A stretch of DNA of 64,000 bases from Roseateles koreensis (GCF_028595305.1 NZ_JAQQXS010000006.1:62001-126000); one strand, 5' to 3'; shown: positions 48,689-57,239, counted from the stretch's first letter. Notes: a model not told the origin generated them from the letters alone. A program made the numbers and translations.

Positions 48689-48905
48689 CTGTCCGCTTTA
48701 CCTGAGAGATTGGCCGCAGGCATATGGCCCGCAGCTTGCCCCTTCGGTGGACGGGCTCGGGTGTTTAAACCCCTCCCGCCTCTCTCCAGTGAGGAACGCT
48801 CGGTTTTGAGCGTTTTGTCAGTCCTTTTGCCTGAGCGTTCGCAGCTTGGGATCACCGTTGCCACTGCGCCTTCGGCGGCTTTCGCTAGAAAGCTCTCTCC
48901 TGACG
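48689..48905 (-). promoter_or_regulatory. Tandem glycine riboswitch
   Basis: Two glycine aptamers lie in series in the gcvT leader. The first, about 48905-48818, has a GGAGAGAG opening stem, the core GCCGCCGAAGG and the closing CTCAGGCAAAAGGACTGA. The second, about 48790-48689, has GGAGAGAGGCGGG, CACCGAAGGGGCAAG and AATCTCTCAGGTAAAGCGGACAG. These are the conserved cores of the known glycine riboswitch. Glycine should switch on gcvTHP. The leader shares a roughly 110-base divergent promoter region with the response regulator gene to its right. Confidence 0.95.
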
Positions 48906-49013
48906 GAGCCGGATTGTAGCGGCGGTTTTGTCAGCCGTCGTGCGATTTGTGTGCGGTGTCGCCCGGCGACGCTGTCGGCCGGGCAGAATCACGCCAGATT
49001 CAAGGTGAATGGG

Positions 49014-49673
49014 ATGCGACTTTTGCTGGTGGAAGATGATTTGATGATCGGCGAGCAGTTGTCGGACCTGCTGCGGGCCGAGCATTACGCGGTGGACTGG
49101 GTGCGCGACGGCGAGTTGGCTGATACCGCCTTGCTCGGGCAAAACTATGACCTGGTGATACTCGATCTGGGCCTGCCGCGCCGCGACGGCATGCAGGTGC
49201 TGCGCGGCTTGCGGGCGCGCAAGCAGCAGATGCCGGTGCTGATCACCACGGCCCGTGACGCCGTGGATCAGCGCATCGCTGGTTTGGACGCCGGCGCGGA
49301 CGATTACGTGCTCAAACCCTTCGAGCTGGACGAATTGCTGGCCCGTGTGCGAGCCTTGCTCAGGCGAGCGCAGGGGCGGGCAGAGCCCATGTATGAGCAC
49401 AAGGGGGTCAGCATCCATCCCGCCACGCGGGAGGCGTTTGTTCAAGGCCAGCCGGTGCAGTTGTCGGCACGCGAATGGGCGGTGCTTGAACCCCTGTTGG
49501 CGCGTCCTGGCATGGTGTTGTCGCGTCAGCAATTGGAGGAAAAGCTGTACGGCTGGACGGACGAAATCTCCAGCAACGCCGTCGAGGTGTACATCCATGG
49601 CTTGCGCAAAAAATTGGGCGCAGCCCTGATCGAGAACGTGCGCGGCGTGGGCTACCGGGTGCCGCGGGAATGA
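49014..49673 (+). CDS. OmpR-family response regulator, QseB/PmrA-like
   Basis: This 219-residue regulator has a receiver domain with D8, D9, phosphoacceptor D51 and K101, and a C-terminal winged-helix DNA-binding domain (about 125-218). The sequence is of the QseB/PmrA/TctD type. The ATG at 49014 fits the family N-terminus MRLLLVEDD and has an AAGG site; an upstream start is in the riboswitch region. The cognate kinase overlaps by four bases. A CTTAAG-N5-CTTAAG direct repeat just after the kinase suggests that degP is a target. Confidence 0.93.
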   Translation: MRLLLVEDDLMIGEQLSDLLRAEHYAVDWVRDGELADTALLGQNYDLVILDLGLPRRDGMQVLRGLRARKQQMPVLITTARDAVDQRIAGLDAGADDYVLKPFELDELLARVRALLRRAQGRAEPMYEHKGVSIHPATREAFVQGQPVQLSAREWAVLEPLLARPGMVLSRQQLEEKLYGWTDEISSNAVEVYIHGLRKKLGAALIENVRGVGYRVPRE

Positions 49674-51031
49674 GCGGGGCGGGCTGGTTTAAGTCAGGCC
49701 TGCCGCGGTCTTTGCGTTATCGCTTGATCGTTCTGTTGCTGGTCGCCTTGGGCGTTAGCGCCTTGATTCAGGGCGTGAGTGCATACCGCACGGCGTTGAA
49801 TGAGACCGATCAGATCTTTGATTATCAAATGCTGCAGATGGCCTTTTCGCTGCGGGGTGGCGTGGGGCGAGGGACGGTGACTGTTCCCTTGGCACAGAAC
49901 CAAAGCTTTGATTTTTTGGTGCAGGTCTGGAGCATCGACGGTGCTTCAGTGTTCCGCTCACCGGGCGAATTTTTGTTGCCGCAGCGCGCCTTGCTGGGGT
50001 TCTCTGAGGTTTCTCAGGGTGACAAACGCTACCGAATCTTTTCCTTGCAAACCCCATTTGAAGTGGTTCAGGTGGCGCAGGACCTGGCCGTCAGGCACCG
50101 CATGGCAGGTCAGCTCGCGTGGCGCACGGTGCTGCCCATCGCGTGGATGTGGCCCATATTGGCCTTGTTAGTGTGGTGGGTGGTGAGCCATGCGTTGACG
50201 CCTGTCAGCCGCGTCAGCGCGCAGCTCGCGCAACGTGGCGCTGACGATTTGGCTCCCATTCCCGCCGATGACCTGCCGGACGAATTGCAGCCGCTGCTGG
50301 CCTCGTTCAACGCGCTGCTCGTGCGGGTGAGCCAGGCGTTTTCAGCCCAGCAACGGTTTGTGGCCGACGCCGCACATGAATTGCGCTCTCCCTTGGCGGC
50401 GCTGAAGTTGCAGTGGCAGGCCCTGCACCGCGCGGACGACGCTGACGCCCGCGCCCTGGCCATTCAGCGCCTGGGGCAGGGCATTGACCGGGCGAGCCGG
50501 TTGGCCGAGCAAATGCTGCAACTTGCACGCCAGGACAGCCCGGCGGCAAAGGCGCTTGCGCCAACTCGTGTGCAACTGGGCGCCCTGTGCCGGGAGGCCG
50601 TAGTGGAGGCCAGCGACGCCGCCCAGCGGCGCTCCATTGATCTGGGGGTCAGTGAATGCGATGCCGCTGAGGTCATGGGTCAGGCGGACGCCTTGCAGGT
50701 GCTCGTGCGCAACCTGCTCGACAACGCAATCAAGTACACCCCGCCCGGCGGGCGGGTGGATGTGAGCCTGACGCGCCAGCCCGACGGCAGCTATTGCCTG
50801 GCCATTGACGACAGCGGGCCGGGCATTGCGGCGGATGAGCGCGCGCGCGTGTTCGATCCGTTTTACCGTGGTGAGGGCCTGTCGAACACGGCGGGAAGCG
50901 GCCTGGGGCTGGCCATTGTCAAGTCGATTGTGCAAGCCCACGGCGGGCAGATTCAGTTGCTGTCTTCGGCCCAGTTGGGCGGGCTGGGTGTGCGCGTGAC
51001 CCTGCCTTCGATTCCGCCAACACCTTCTTAA
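49670..51031 (+). CDS. Sensor histidine kinase, QseC-like
   Basis: This 453-residue inner-membrane kinase has two transmembrane helices (about residues 15-35 and 160-180) flanking a periplasmic sensor domain of about 125 residues. HAMP-like and HisKA segments follow with H236 in DAAHELRSPLAALKL. The HATPase part has NLLDNAIKYTPPGG, DDSGPGI and GSGLGLAIVKSI. The start overlaps the stop of the regulator gene (ATGA). The signal is unknown; the adjacent periplasmic protease suggests envelope stress. Confidence 0.93.
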   Translation: MSGAGWFKSGLPRSLRYRLIVLLLVALGVSALIQGVSAYRTALNETDQIFDYQMLQMAFSLRGGVGRGTVTVPLAQNQSFDFLVQVWSIDGASVFRSPGEFLLPQRALLGFSEVSQGDKRYRIFSLQTPFEVVQVAQDLAVRHRMAGQLAWRTVLPIAWMWPILALLVWWVVSHALTPVSRVSAQLAQRGADDLAPIPADDLPDELQPLLASFNALLVRVSQAFSAQQRFVADAAHELRSPLAALKLQWQALHRADDADARALAIQRLGQGIDRASRLAEQMLQLARQDSPAAKALAPTRVQLGALCREAVVEASDAAQRRSIDLGVSECDAAEVMGQADALQVLVRNLLDNAIKYTPPGGRVDVSLTRQPDGSYCLAIDDSGPGIAADERARVFDPFYRGEGLSNTAGSGLGLAIVKSIVQAHGGQIQLLSSAQLGGLGVRVTLPSIPPTPS

Positions 51032-51043
51032 GCTTCACTTAAG
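51027..51043 (+). promoter_or_regulatory. PmrA/QseB-type direct-repeat box upstream of degP
   Basis: CTTAAG at 51027-51032 and CTTAAG at 51038-51043 are separated by five bases, which is the half-site sequence and spacing known for PmrA/QseB-type OmpR regulators. The box overlaps the kinase stop codon and lies 52 bases before the degP start. The right half is also part of the 12-base palindrome TCACTTAAGTGA. Confidence 0.7.
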
Positions 51044-51094
51044 TGAGGTCGCTCACAGTGTGTCCATCGCAACTCTTTGCACTGAGGTCGATCG

Positions 51095-52651
51095 ATGGAA
51101 AAGTCAAATCACGCTGAAGTCATGGTCCCCGTGCGTCGCCTGGTGTGGGCCATGGCGGCGGCCGGGGCAATCGCCACAGCAGGTACGGTCGGGGTCTTGC
51201 ACATGAGCGCCGCGCAGGCCGAAGCCAATGCGGGTGTCGCAGGAAATTCTGCGCAGGCGCTCGCCCAGCCCAATGCCCAAGGGCCTGTCAGCGCAGGTAA
51301 CGCGCCAGCAGGTGCGGTGGTCGCCTTGCCCGACTTTGCGCAGATTGCCGCGCAGCAAGGGGCGGCCGTGGTCAATATCAGCGTGGTCGGCAGCAGCAAG
51401 GCCGCGGGGCGCGGTGTGACGCCGCAGATGGACCCGGATGATCCGATGTTCCAGTTTTTCCGGCGTTTCCAGATTCCCGGCATGCCGGGCGCGCAGGGTG
51501 GCCCTGAGGGCAGAGAGGTGCCCACGCGCGGGCAGGGCTCCGGCTTCATCGTCAGCAGCGACGGTGTGATTTTGACCAACGCGCATGTGGTCAAGGGCGC
51601 CCAAGAAGTCACCGTCAAATTGACGGACCGCCGCGAGTTTCATGCCAAGGTGTTGGGCAGTGACGCCAAGACCGACGTGGCCGTCATCAAGATCGAAGCC
51701 CATGGCTTGCCAGTGGTGGCGTTGGGCAGCAGCGCCACCACGCGGGTGGGGGAATGGGTGTTGGCGATCGGCTCGCCCTATGGTTTTGAAAACAGCGTGA
51801 GCGCCGGTGTGGTCAGCGCCAAGGGGCGCGCGTTGCCGGACGAGAACTTTGTTCCCTTCTTGCAGACCGACGTTGCCGTGAATCCCGGCAACTCGGGCGG
51901 GCCCTTGTTCAACGCGCGCGGCGAGGTGGTGGGCATCAACTCACAAATCTACAGCCAGACCGGTGGGTATCAGGGCTTGTCCTTTGCCATTCCGATCGAG
52001 TTGGCCAACAAAGTGCGCCAGCAGATCGAAAAAACGGGCCACGCCCAGCACGCCAGATTGGGCGTGAACATCCAGGACGTGAACCAGGCTTTTGCCGACT
52101 CGTTCAAGCTGGCCAAGCCTGAAGGCGCACTGGTGGCCAGTGTGGAAGACGGCAGCCCCGCCGCCCAGGCCGGTTTGCGCTCAGGCGACGTGATTCTCAA
52201 ATTCAACGGACAGCCGATTGTCAGTAGCAGCGACTTGCCGGCTTTGGTGGGCGCTGCGCAGGCGGGTGACAAGGTCCAGTTGGAGGTTTGGCGGCAGGGC
52301 AAGTCTGAAAATCTGAGCGCCAAACTGGCTGACGCCAGTAGCAAGTCCGCACAAGTCGACGACAACGATGAAGCCAGCACGCCGCAAGGCAAACTGGGCT
52401 TGGCCCTGCGTCCCTTGGCGCCACAGGAAAAACGGCAATCCGGCATCCGCGAGGGCTTGGTGATCGAAAACGCGGGCGGCGCTGCGGCCAAGGCCGGGGT
52501 GCGCGCGGGCGATGTGCTGTTGGCTGTCAACGGCACGCCGGTCAATTCGGTTGAGCAGGTGCGTGCCGTTGTGGCGGGAGCCGACAAATCAATCGCCTTG
52601 CTGGTGCAGCGCGGCGCGGACCGGATCTTCGTCCCCGTGCGCATGGGTTGA
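51095..52651 (+). CDS. degP: Do-family periplasmic serine protease
   Basis: This 518-residue HtrA/DegP-type protease degrades or refolds damaged envelope proteins. An N-terminal signal sequence (LVWAMAAAGAIATAGTVGVL) is followed by a trypsin-like domain with the triad H164, D194 and S267 (NPGNSGGP), then two PDZ domains at about 305-395 and 425-510. It may be the DegP/MucD orthologue. It follows a two-component pair and a PmrA-like box, so it is probably part of that regulon. A strong hairpin lies after the stop. Confidence 0.95.
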   Translation: MEKSNHAEVMVPVRRLVWAMAAAGAIATAGTVGVLHMSAAQAEANAGVAGNSAQALAQPNAQGPVSAGNAPAGAVVALPDFAQIAAQQGAAVVNISVVGSSKAAGRGVTPQMDPDDPMFQFFRRFQIPGMPGAQGGPEGREVPTRGQGSGFIVSSDGVILTNAHVVKGAQEVTVKLTDRREFHAKVLGSDAKTDVAVIKIEAHGLPVVALGSSATTRVGEWVLAIGSPYGFENSVSAGVVSAKGRALPDENFVPFLQTDVAVNPGNSGGPLFNARGEVVGINSQIYSQTGGYQGLSFAIPIELANKVRQQIEKTGHAQHARLGVNIQDVNQAFADSFKLAKPEGALVASVEDGSPAAQAGLRSGDVILKFNGQPIVSSSDLPALVGAAQAGDKVQLEVWRQGKSENLSAKLADASSKSAQVDDNDEASTPQGKLGLALRPLAPQEKRQSGIREGLVIENAGGAAAKAGVRAGDVLLAVNGTPVNSVEQVRAVVAGADKSIALLVQRGADRIFVPVRMG

Positions 52652-52657
52652 GTCTTT

Positions 52658-52693
52658 GCGGCGCAGCGCGGCCCTGGTGGAGCGTTGCGCCGC
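52658..52693 (+). other. Strong hairpin after degP
   Basis: GCGGCGCAGCGC and GCGTTGCGCCGC form a 12-base stem with one wobble around a 12-base loop, seven bases beyond the degP stop. It lacks a T-run, so it may protect the 3' end or act with Rho. Confidence 0.55.
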
Positions 52694-52849
52694 GGTATGT
52701 GAAAACTCACCTCATGAAGCGTTAACAAAGTCGCGAACTGCTGATCGCGGCGAACCGGGAACTAGCGGTATCACCAAGGAACGACGGGGCTTTGTCAGTT
52801 GATACTTGAAGTTAGTGAAACCAAGACGCGCTGACAAACGCGTGTTTGC

Positions 52850-53974
52850 GTGCAACAACTCAGCCCCTCATCAGACGCATCACTTGAAGCCGCCACGCAA
52901 GAGCTTGCCTTTGCGCAGTGTGTGCAGGCCATGCGGCGAACCTTGTCGACCACACCTTTGGGGTGGCTGCTGATTGCCTGGGTCGGCCATGACCGCATTC
53001 CCGCGCACTTGCTTGAACTTTGGATTGGCAGTTTTGCAGCCGTTTGGGTCATCGGATTTTTGCGGCTGCAGTGGATAGCCCGAGTGGGCGCGAAACGCGC
53101 GCAGCACCTCCATCCTGTCATGGGCATCGCCATGCTCGACGGCGCCTGCTGGGGCGCTGTCGTGGGGGTGTTGATGGGGGCATCGCCCATGCTGGATGGC
53201 TGGCTTGGCGCGGTCATCTGCGGCGCGGCTGCCATCAATGCGCCCACCTATCTGACCTTTTTCGCGGCCTACCGGGCCCAGGTACTGGCGCTTTGGGTGA
53301 TTGCGCTGCTGGGTACGCTTGTGCACTGGAATCAACCGTTAGCCATGGATGTCATGCTGGGCTTGACGCTGTTCCTGCTCTTGATAGTCGGTTATATGCG
53401 CAACATCAGTGACCGCGTGGTGGATGGCATCCGCTTGCAACTGCGAAACGCAGAGTTGGCAGAAAAGTTGCGCAACTCACTCCACGTCAAAGAGCAAGAG
53501 GCTGCCACCGATGCGCTGACTTTGCTGATGAACCGGCGCGCCTTTGATGACCTTTTGGACGGATACGCAAGAGATCAACGTGGGTTCGCGGTGTTGATGT
53601 TGGACATTGACCATTTCAAGGCCGTCAATGACCACCACGGCCACGCGGTGGGCGATGCCTTGCTTCGGGGCTTCGCAGCATGCATCCGGGGGCAGTTGCG
53701 CGGCAGTGATGTTTGTGCACGATACGGTGGCGAAGAGTTTGTGGTGGTACTCCCGGGGGCATCCAATGTCCGCGCATTGGAAGTGGCCGAACGGCTTTGC
53801 CAAACCGTGGCGGCAGCCCCTTTGATCGATGAACCCGCCCTGCACATCACGGTTTCTATCGGCGTGGGCATTCGCCATCCGAGCGAATGTGTTCGGCGGC
53901 TGATGGCTCGGGCCGATGCGGCCGTCTATGCCGCCAAGCACGGTGGAAGAAATCAGGTATGTGTCGCGGAATAG
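52850..53974 (+). CDS. Diguanylate cyclase (GGDEF)
   Basis: This 374-residue membrane protein makes cyclic di-GMP. The N-terminal 190 residues hold about six hydrophobic helices, and the C-terminal GGDEF domain has the active-site motif GGEEF at residues 293-297. The inhibitory RxxD site is present as R284-G-S-D287, five residues before it, so the enzyme looks active and product-inhibited. The start is a GTG with a weak ribosome site; an ATG at 52931 is an alternative. No EAL domain is present. Confidence 0.88.
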   Translation: MQQLSPSSDASLEAATQELAFAQCVQAMRRTLSTTPLGWLLIAWVGHDRIPAHLLELWIGSFAAVWVIGFLRLQWIARVGAKRAQHLHPVMGIAMLDGACWGAVVGVLMGASPMLDGWLGAVICGAAAINAPTYLTFFAAYRAQVLALWVIALLGTLVHWNQPLAMDVMLGLTLFLLLIVGYMRNISDRVVDGIRLQLRNAELAEKLRNSLHVKEQEAATDALTLLMNRRAFDDLLDGYARDQRGFAVLMLDIDHFKAVNDHHGHAVGDALLRGFAACIRGQLRGSDVCARYGGEEFVVVLPGASNVRALEVAERLCQTVAAAPLIDEPALHITVSIGVGIRHPSECVRRLMARADAAVYAAKHGGRNQVCVAE

Positions 53975-54056
53975 GTGATGCCATACCCTTCGCCACAAAT
54001 GATTTGCAGATGAATTGTTGTATACGCCATTGATGATTTGGGAAGGAGCCAATAGC

Positions 54057-54875
54057 ATGGCGGCCTGCCCATATCTTGTTGCCGCGATGCCAGCTTTTGA
54101 TTTGCCAGGACTTTTGATGATGCTGGTTTTAGGGGCCGCGCTCGGCTTTTTTGGCGGGCTGTTTGGCATTGGTGGCGGCATCATCGCCATCCCGCTGCTG
54201 GCTTTGGGTTTCGGCTTGGATCAGGCCGTGGCCCAAGGTACTGCTCTTGTCATGATGGTGCCCAACCTGCTGATAGCGTGGTTTCGCTACAGCCAGCGGC
54301 ATCCCGTGGCCTTGAAGACTGCGTTGCAGATTGGCGCTTTGGCCTGCCTGACCACCTGGCTTGTCGCACACTTCGCCACCCGGCTGCCTCCTGATCTCAT
54401 GCGAAAGGTCTTCAGCGTCTTTTTGCTGGCGGTGTCGCTGCGTATTCTTAAGCAGCTCCAGCAGGCACCTGCAAGCACGCATCTGCCCGACCGCAAAGCA
54501 CGCGACTTGCGGTTCATGCCGCTGGTTGGCATCGTCGGCGGCAGCAGCATGGGTTTGCTGGGTGTGGGCGGCGGCTTGGTGGCCACGCCCATTTTCAGTG
54601 GCTGGTTTGGCCAACGGCAAACCGTGGCGCAAAGCCTCTCGCTGGCCTTGGTGGCGCCCAGTTCCATCATCGCCTTGATGACGTACAGCGGCGCTCACCG
54701 GGTGGACTGGGCCCTGGGCCTGCCGATGGCCTTGGGCGGCTTGTTCACCGTATCGGCTGGCGTTGCGGTGGCCCACCGTCTCCCGGAAAAGCGCATGCGT
54801 GCCGCTTTTGCATGGATGATTCTTTGTACGGCGGCATGGATGCTGGTCAAGCCGTTGGTTTTGCATTCTGCCTGA
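54057..54875 (+). CDS. TauE/SafE family permease
   Basis: This 272-residue membrane protein with about eight helices is of the TauE/SafE (sulfite, sulfonate or organic-anion exporter) family. Two internal glycine-rich repeats are clear: [19 protein letters not shown] and [16 protein letters not shown]. The ATG at 54057 has GAAGGAG upstream and is preferred to earlier in-frame starts. The gene converges on the hydroxypyruvate isomerase gene with a 29-base overlap. The substrate is unknown. Confidence 0.88.
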   Translation: MAACPYLVAAMPAFDLPGLLMMLVLGAALGFFGGLFGIGGGIIAIPLLALGFGLDQAVAQGTALVMMVPNLLIAWFRYSQRHPVALKTALQIGALACLTTWLVAHFATRLPPDLMRKVFSVFLLAVSLRILKQLQQAPASTHLPDRKARDLRFMPLVGIVGGSSMGLLGVGGGLVATPIFSGWFGQRQTVAQSLSLALVAPSSIIALMTYSGAHRVDWALGLPMALGGLFTVSAGVAVAHRLPEKRMRAAFAWMILCTAAWMLVKPLVLHSA

Positions 54876-55641
54876 GCCAACCCAGGCCTTCTGATGTGCC
54901 GCCTTTGGGACGGTACTCGCAACCAATCCAGCCCTTGAAGCCAAGCTCATCAATCACGCTGAACAGGTAGTCGTGATTGAGTTCCCCGAGGTCAGGTTCG
55001 TGGCGCATCGGCACGCCGGCAATTTGCAGATGGCCCACCTTGCCGGTGGGCAGGTATTTGCGCAACGCCATCGTGACGTCGCCTTCGACGATCTGCAGGT
55101 GGTACAAGTCCATCTGCACCAGCAGATTGGGCGCGCCAACTTCGGCCACGATCGCATGTGCCTCGGCTTGGCGGTTCAGGAAAAAGCCCGGAATGTCGCG
55201 CGTGTTGATCGGCTCGATCAACACGTTCACACTGCGCGGTGCGGCTTGCTCGGCGGCCCAGGCCAGGTTGGCGAGGTAGGTGGCGCGCAATGCGCTGCGC
55301 TCGGCGCCCGCCGGGATCAAGCCAGCCATCACGTGCACACGCGGGCAGCCGAGCACACCGGCATAGTCCAGCGCGCGCAGCAAGCCTTCGCGAAATTCCT
55401 CTTCCCGGCCAGGCAGGCAGGCCAGGCCGCGCTCGCCGCCATCCCAGTTGCCCGGCGGCGCGTTGAAGAGAACCTGCTCAAGACCGTAATCGCTCAGGCG
55501 CTGCGCCAGCGTGTGCGCCTCGAAGGCATAGGGGAACAGATACTCGACGGCCTTGAAGCCGTCGCGCGCAGCAGCGGCAAAGCGATCGAGAAAATCATGC
55601 TCGTTGTAGAGCATCGAAAGATTGGCGGCGAAGCGGGGCAT
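54847..55641 (-). CDS. hyi: Hydroxypyruvate isomerase family protein
   Basis: This 264-residue TIM-barrel protein interconverts hydroxypyruvate and tartronate semialdehyde, or acts as a related 2-oxo-tetronate isomerase (OtnI). The N-terminus [21 protein letters not shown] and the segments [32 protein letters not shown] and [11 protein letters not shown] are typical, with the metal-binding glutamates and aspartate in place. It stands alone: glyoxylate carboligase and tartronate semialdehyde reductase are not adjacent. A glycerate kinase occurs 31 kb away. Confidence 0.9.
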   Translation of the reverse strand: MPRFAANLSMLYNEHDFLDRFAAAARDGFKAVEYLFPYAFEAHTLAQRLSDYGLEQVLFNAPPGNWDGGERGLACLPGREEEFREGLLRALDYAGVLGCPRVHVMAGLIPAGAERSALRATYLANLAWAAEQAAPRSVNVLIEPINTRDIPGFFLNRQAEAHAIVAEVGAPNLLVQMDLYHLQIVEGDVTMALRKYLPTGKVGHLQIAGVPMRHEPDLGELNHDYLFSVIDELGFKGWIGCEYRPKGGTSEGLGWLRQNAKPTA

Positions 55642-56133
55642 GGGTTGTCCTGGGTGTTGATTTCAGGTTCGGGTGCGGTCAAGAACAGGAGGGTATGACG
55701 ATTGTTCATGCCCCAGCCATTCTGCAGGCTCAGGAGTTCACATGCTTGTGAGGCTGGGCGAGGTGAAAGCGCGGCGTCGCGGGGGAACTTCGAGGCCCAC
55801 ATTTTCCAGTTATGAACTGTCTTTTTTCAGGGGAAGCTTACGGCTAATGCCAGGATGCTGAGTCCGCAGGCTGCGAAGTCGGCGCTGTAGGCCACCTGAC
55901 AGTGTTCAATGGAGAGAAGCCCCATGCGCATCTCTGTTGCGGACTGCGCTCGGAGCCGCATGCGCCCGTTGGTGGCTGCTTGAATTCCTACGGCCAGGCC
56001 ATGGAGCGCTGTGCGTACCTGGGGACGAGTTGGCTAGTTGCCTGTTCCTCTATTACATAGCTGCAATGTAGAGTTGGGGCGGGCCAAGCCATGTGCATGG
56101 ACGCTGAGCAAAGCGAGACCCACCCGCGCTCAA
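55642..56133. other. Gap of about 490 bases, mostly without clear genes
   Basis: The region contains the short possible ORF at 55827-55961 and otherwise nothing I can identify. It is bounded by two minus-strand genes. No tRNA, terminator with T-run or repeat family was found. It marks the change from housekeeping genes to the accessory stress-like cluster. Confidence 0.5.
55827..55961 (-). CDS. Possible small membrane protein
   Basis: A 44-codon frame ends with a hydrophobic stretch, ACGLSILALAVSFP, preceded by LLSIEHCQVAYSADFA. This resembles the pattern of small Burkholderiales membrane proteins that begin with a leucine-x-leucine-glutamate-histidine segment and have one helix, as I remember them. 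Starts at 55961, 55931 and 55925 are possible and none has a strong ribosome site. It may equally be a truncated relic. Confidence 0.3.
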   Translation of the reverse strand: MRLRAQSATEMRMGLLSIEHCQVAYSADFAACGLSILALAVSFP

Positions 56134-56682
56134 TTACTTGCCGTAGGTCGTTTTGAGCTTGGTGACACAGCCGGTCTTGGCGTCACCGCTCAGGGCATCG
56201 CATTTTTCCAAGCCGACCTTGTAGTTGGCGTCACGCTGAGTTTTCAGATCCTCTTGCATGGCAGAGTCGATCTTCTTGCCCATCTTGACATCACCCTGGA
56301 TCTTGGCTTCGGCAGCCTTGGCTTCTTTGACACAAATGTCTTTGTCGTTGCCAGACTTCTCATCGCATATTTCCTTGGCGACGGCGTAGGCCGACTCCGC
56401 CTTGGCGATTTGCAATTTATTGCCGTCCTCGGTGCTGCCGGTGTGGGCGAATTCGGCTTCGGCCAAGCCAACCTTCTCGCGTGCCTTTGCCTTTTCGACG
56501 CAGATATCCTTGGCATTGCCGCTGCTTGCATCACAGGCGGCGCGGTCTACTTTGTAGTCAGCGGCCATACGTGCCTTGACGGCAGCATATTCGCTCTTAG
56601 AACTTACGGCGGCCTGGGCTACCGGGATGAAGAGCAGGGCGGCTACCAAGCAGCTTGCTTTGAATTTGATTTGGTTCTTCAT
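56134..56682 (-). CDS. Secreted protein with three cysteine-pair repeats
   Basis: This is a 182-residue exported protein of unknown function. A signal peptide (about residues 1-24, ending VAQA-A) is followed by a lysine- and alanine-rich helical protein. Three repeats occur with a period of 55-56 residues: Y43 to C61, Y99 to C117 and Y154 to C172. Each has the form Y-x-V-x4-C-D-x2-S-G-x2-K-x2-C, so the cysteine pairs are C50/C61, C106/C117 and C161/C172. They are probably disulfides in the periplasm. The ATG at 56682 has an AGGA site. Codon use looks normal. Confidence 0.8.
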   Translation of the reverse strand: MKNQIKFKASCLVAALLFIPVAQAAVSSKSEYAAVKARMAADYKVDRAACDASSGNAKDICVEKAKAREKVGLAEAEFAHTGSTEDGNKLQIAKAESAYAVAKEICDEKSGNDKDICVKEAKAAEAKIQGDVKMGKKIDSAMQEDLKTQRDANYKVGLEKCDALSGDAKTGCVTKLKTTYGK

Positions 56683-56734
56683 ATCGTTCCTCGGGAGTGG
56701 TGGAAGAGAAGGGTGCATCCGGCGCGTATGCCGT

Positions 56735-56878
56735 TCATTCGCCAAAACCATGGCCGGTGCCGAATGCGTAATGACCCATCTCAGCCGAAAAACAGTCAGC
56801 GGCGAACCAACTCAAAGCGGCCAATCCGCATGAAGTAACCAGCGCTATCGCTGCCAGCGAAAGGAGAATGGAATTCAT
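56735..56878 (-). CDS. Possible small single-helix membrane protein
   Basis: This 47-residue frame begins with the hydrophobic run SILLSLAAIALVTSCGLAAL and ends with a polar tail. The ATG at 56878 has only a weak ribosome site. It stops 53 bases before the start of the cysteine-repeat protein and may be its co-transcribed partner. It could be a chance frame. Confidence 0.35.
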   Translation of the reverse strand: MNSILLSLAAIALVTSCGLAALSWFAADCFSAEMGHYAFGTGHGFGE

Positions 56879-56959
56879 GGGGATCTCGTGAGACGGGAAT
56901 GAGTCCGCAGTGTCTGGGGCGTGCATGGGGCGGTGAAGCAGACGACACCGCTTTCAGAG

Positions 56960-56975
56960 GTAGGCCCTGTCCTAC
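56960..56975. promoter_or_regulatory. Inverted repeat GTAGG-N6-CCTAC, site A
   Basis: GTAGG and CCTAC are separated by six bases (CCCTGT). The identical half-sites and spacing recur 97 bases to the right. This is a candidate binding site for a dimeric regulator such as the nearby NarL-type protein. Confidence 0.55.
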
Positions 56976-57056
56976 TGGTCTGCTCAAAGGTACTCGTACA
57001 GCCAAAGGACGCAGACGTTCGCATCAATGGCGGTCTGGGCAGACTGTTCGTTTTTT

Positions 57057-57072
57057 GTAGGTCTTTTCCTAC
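57057..57072. promoter_or_regulatory. Inverted repeat GTAGG-N6-CCTAC, site B
   Basis: This is the second copy of the motif, extended by one base on each side to TGTAGG-N6-CCTACA, with spacer TCTTTT. It lies about 170 bases before the receiver gene. Confidence 0.55.
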
Positions 57073-57239
57073 AGGTGACCGGGCCAATACGTGCTGCCTT
57101 GTTCACACTTTTGCTGTCACACTAGGTGTCATAAAAACAGAGCAGGTCATCAAGTGGGCTTTTGAGGCGCGGACCTTTTGACCGAGCCTTTTTGTCTGCA
57201 GCTGGCACTGCTTGAGGCTCACCTGAAACCACGTGCTCC

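Larger units (their letters stand above)
56879..57239. promoter_or_regulatory. Divergent regulatory region of about 360 bases
   Basis: This region separates the minus-strand secreted-protein unit from the plus-strand receiver gene. I find no coding sequence in it. It contains two inverted repeats of the same architecture, listed separately, and several T-rich runs. Confidence 0.6.
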
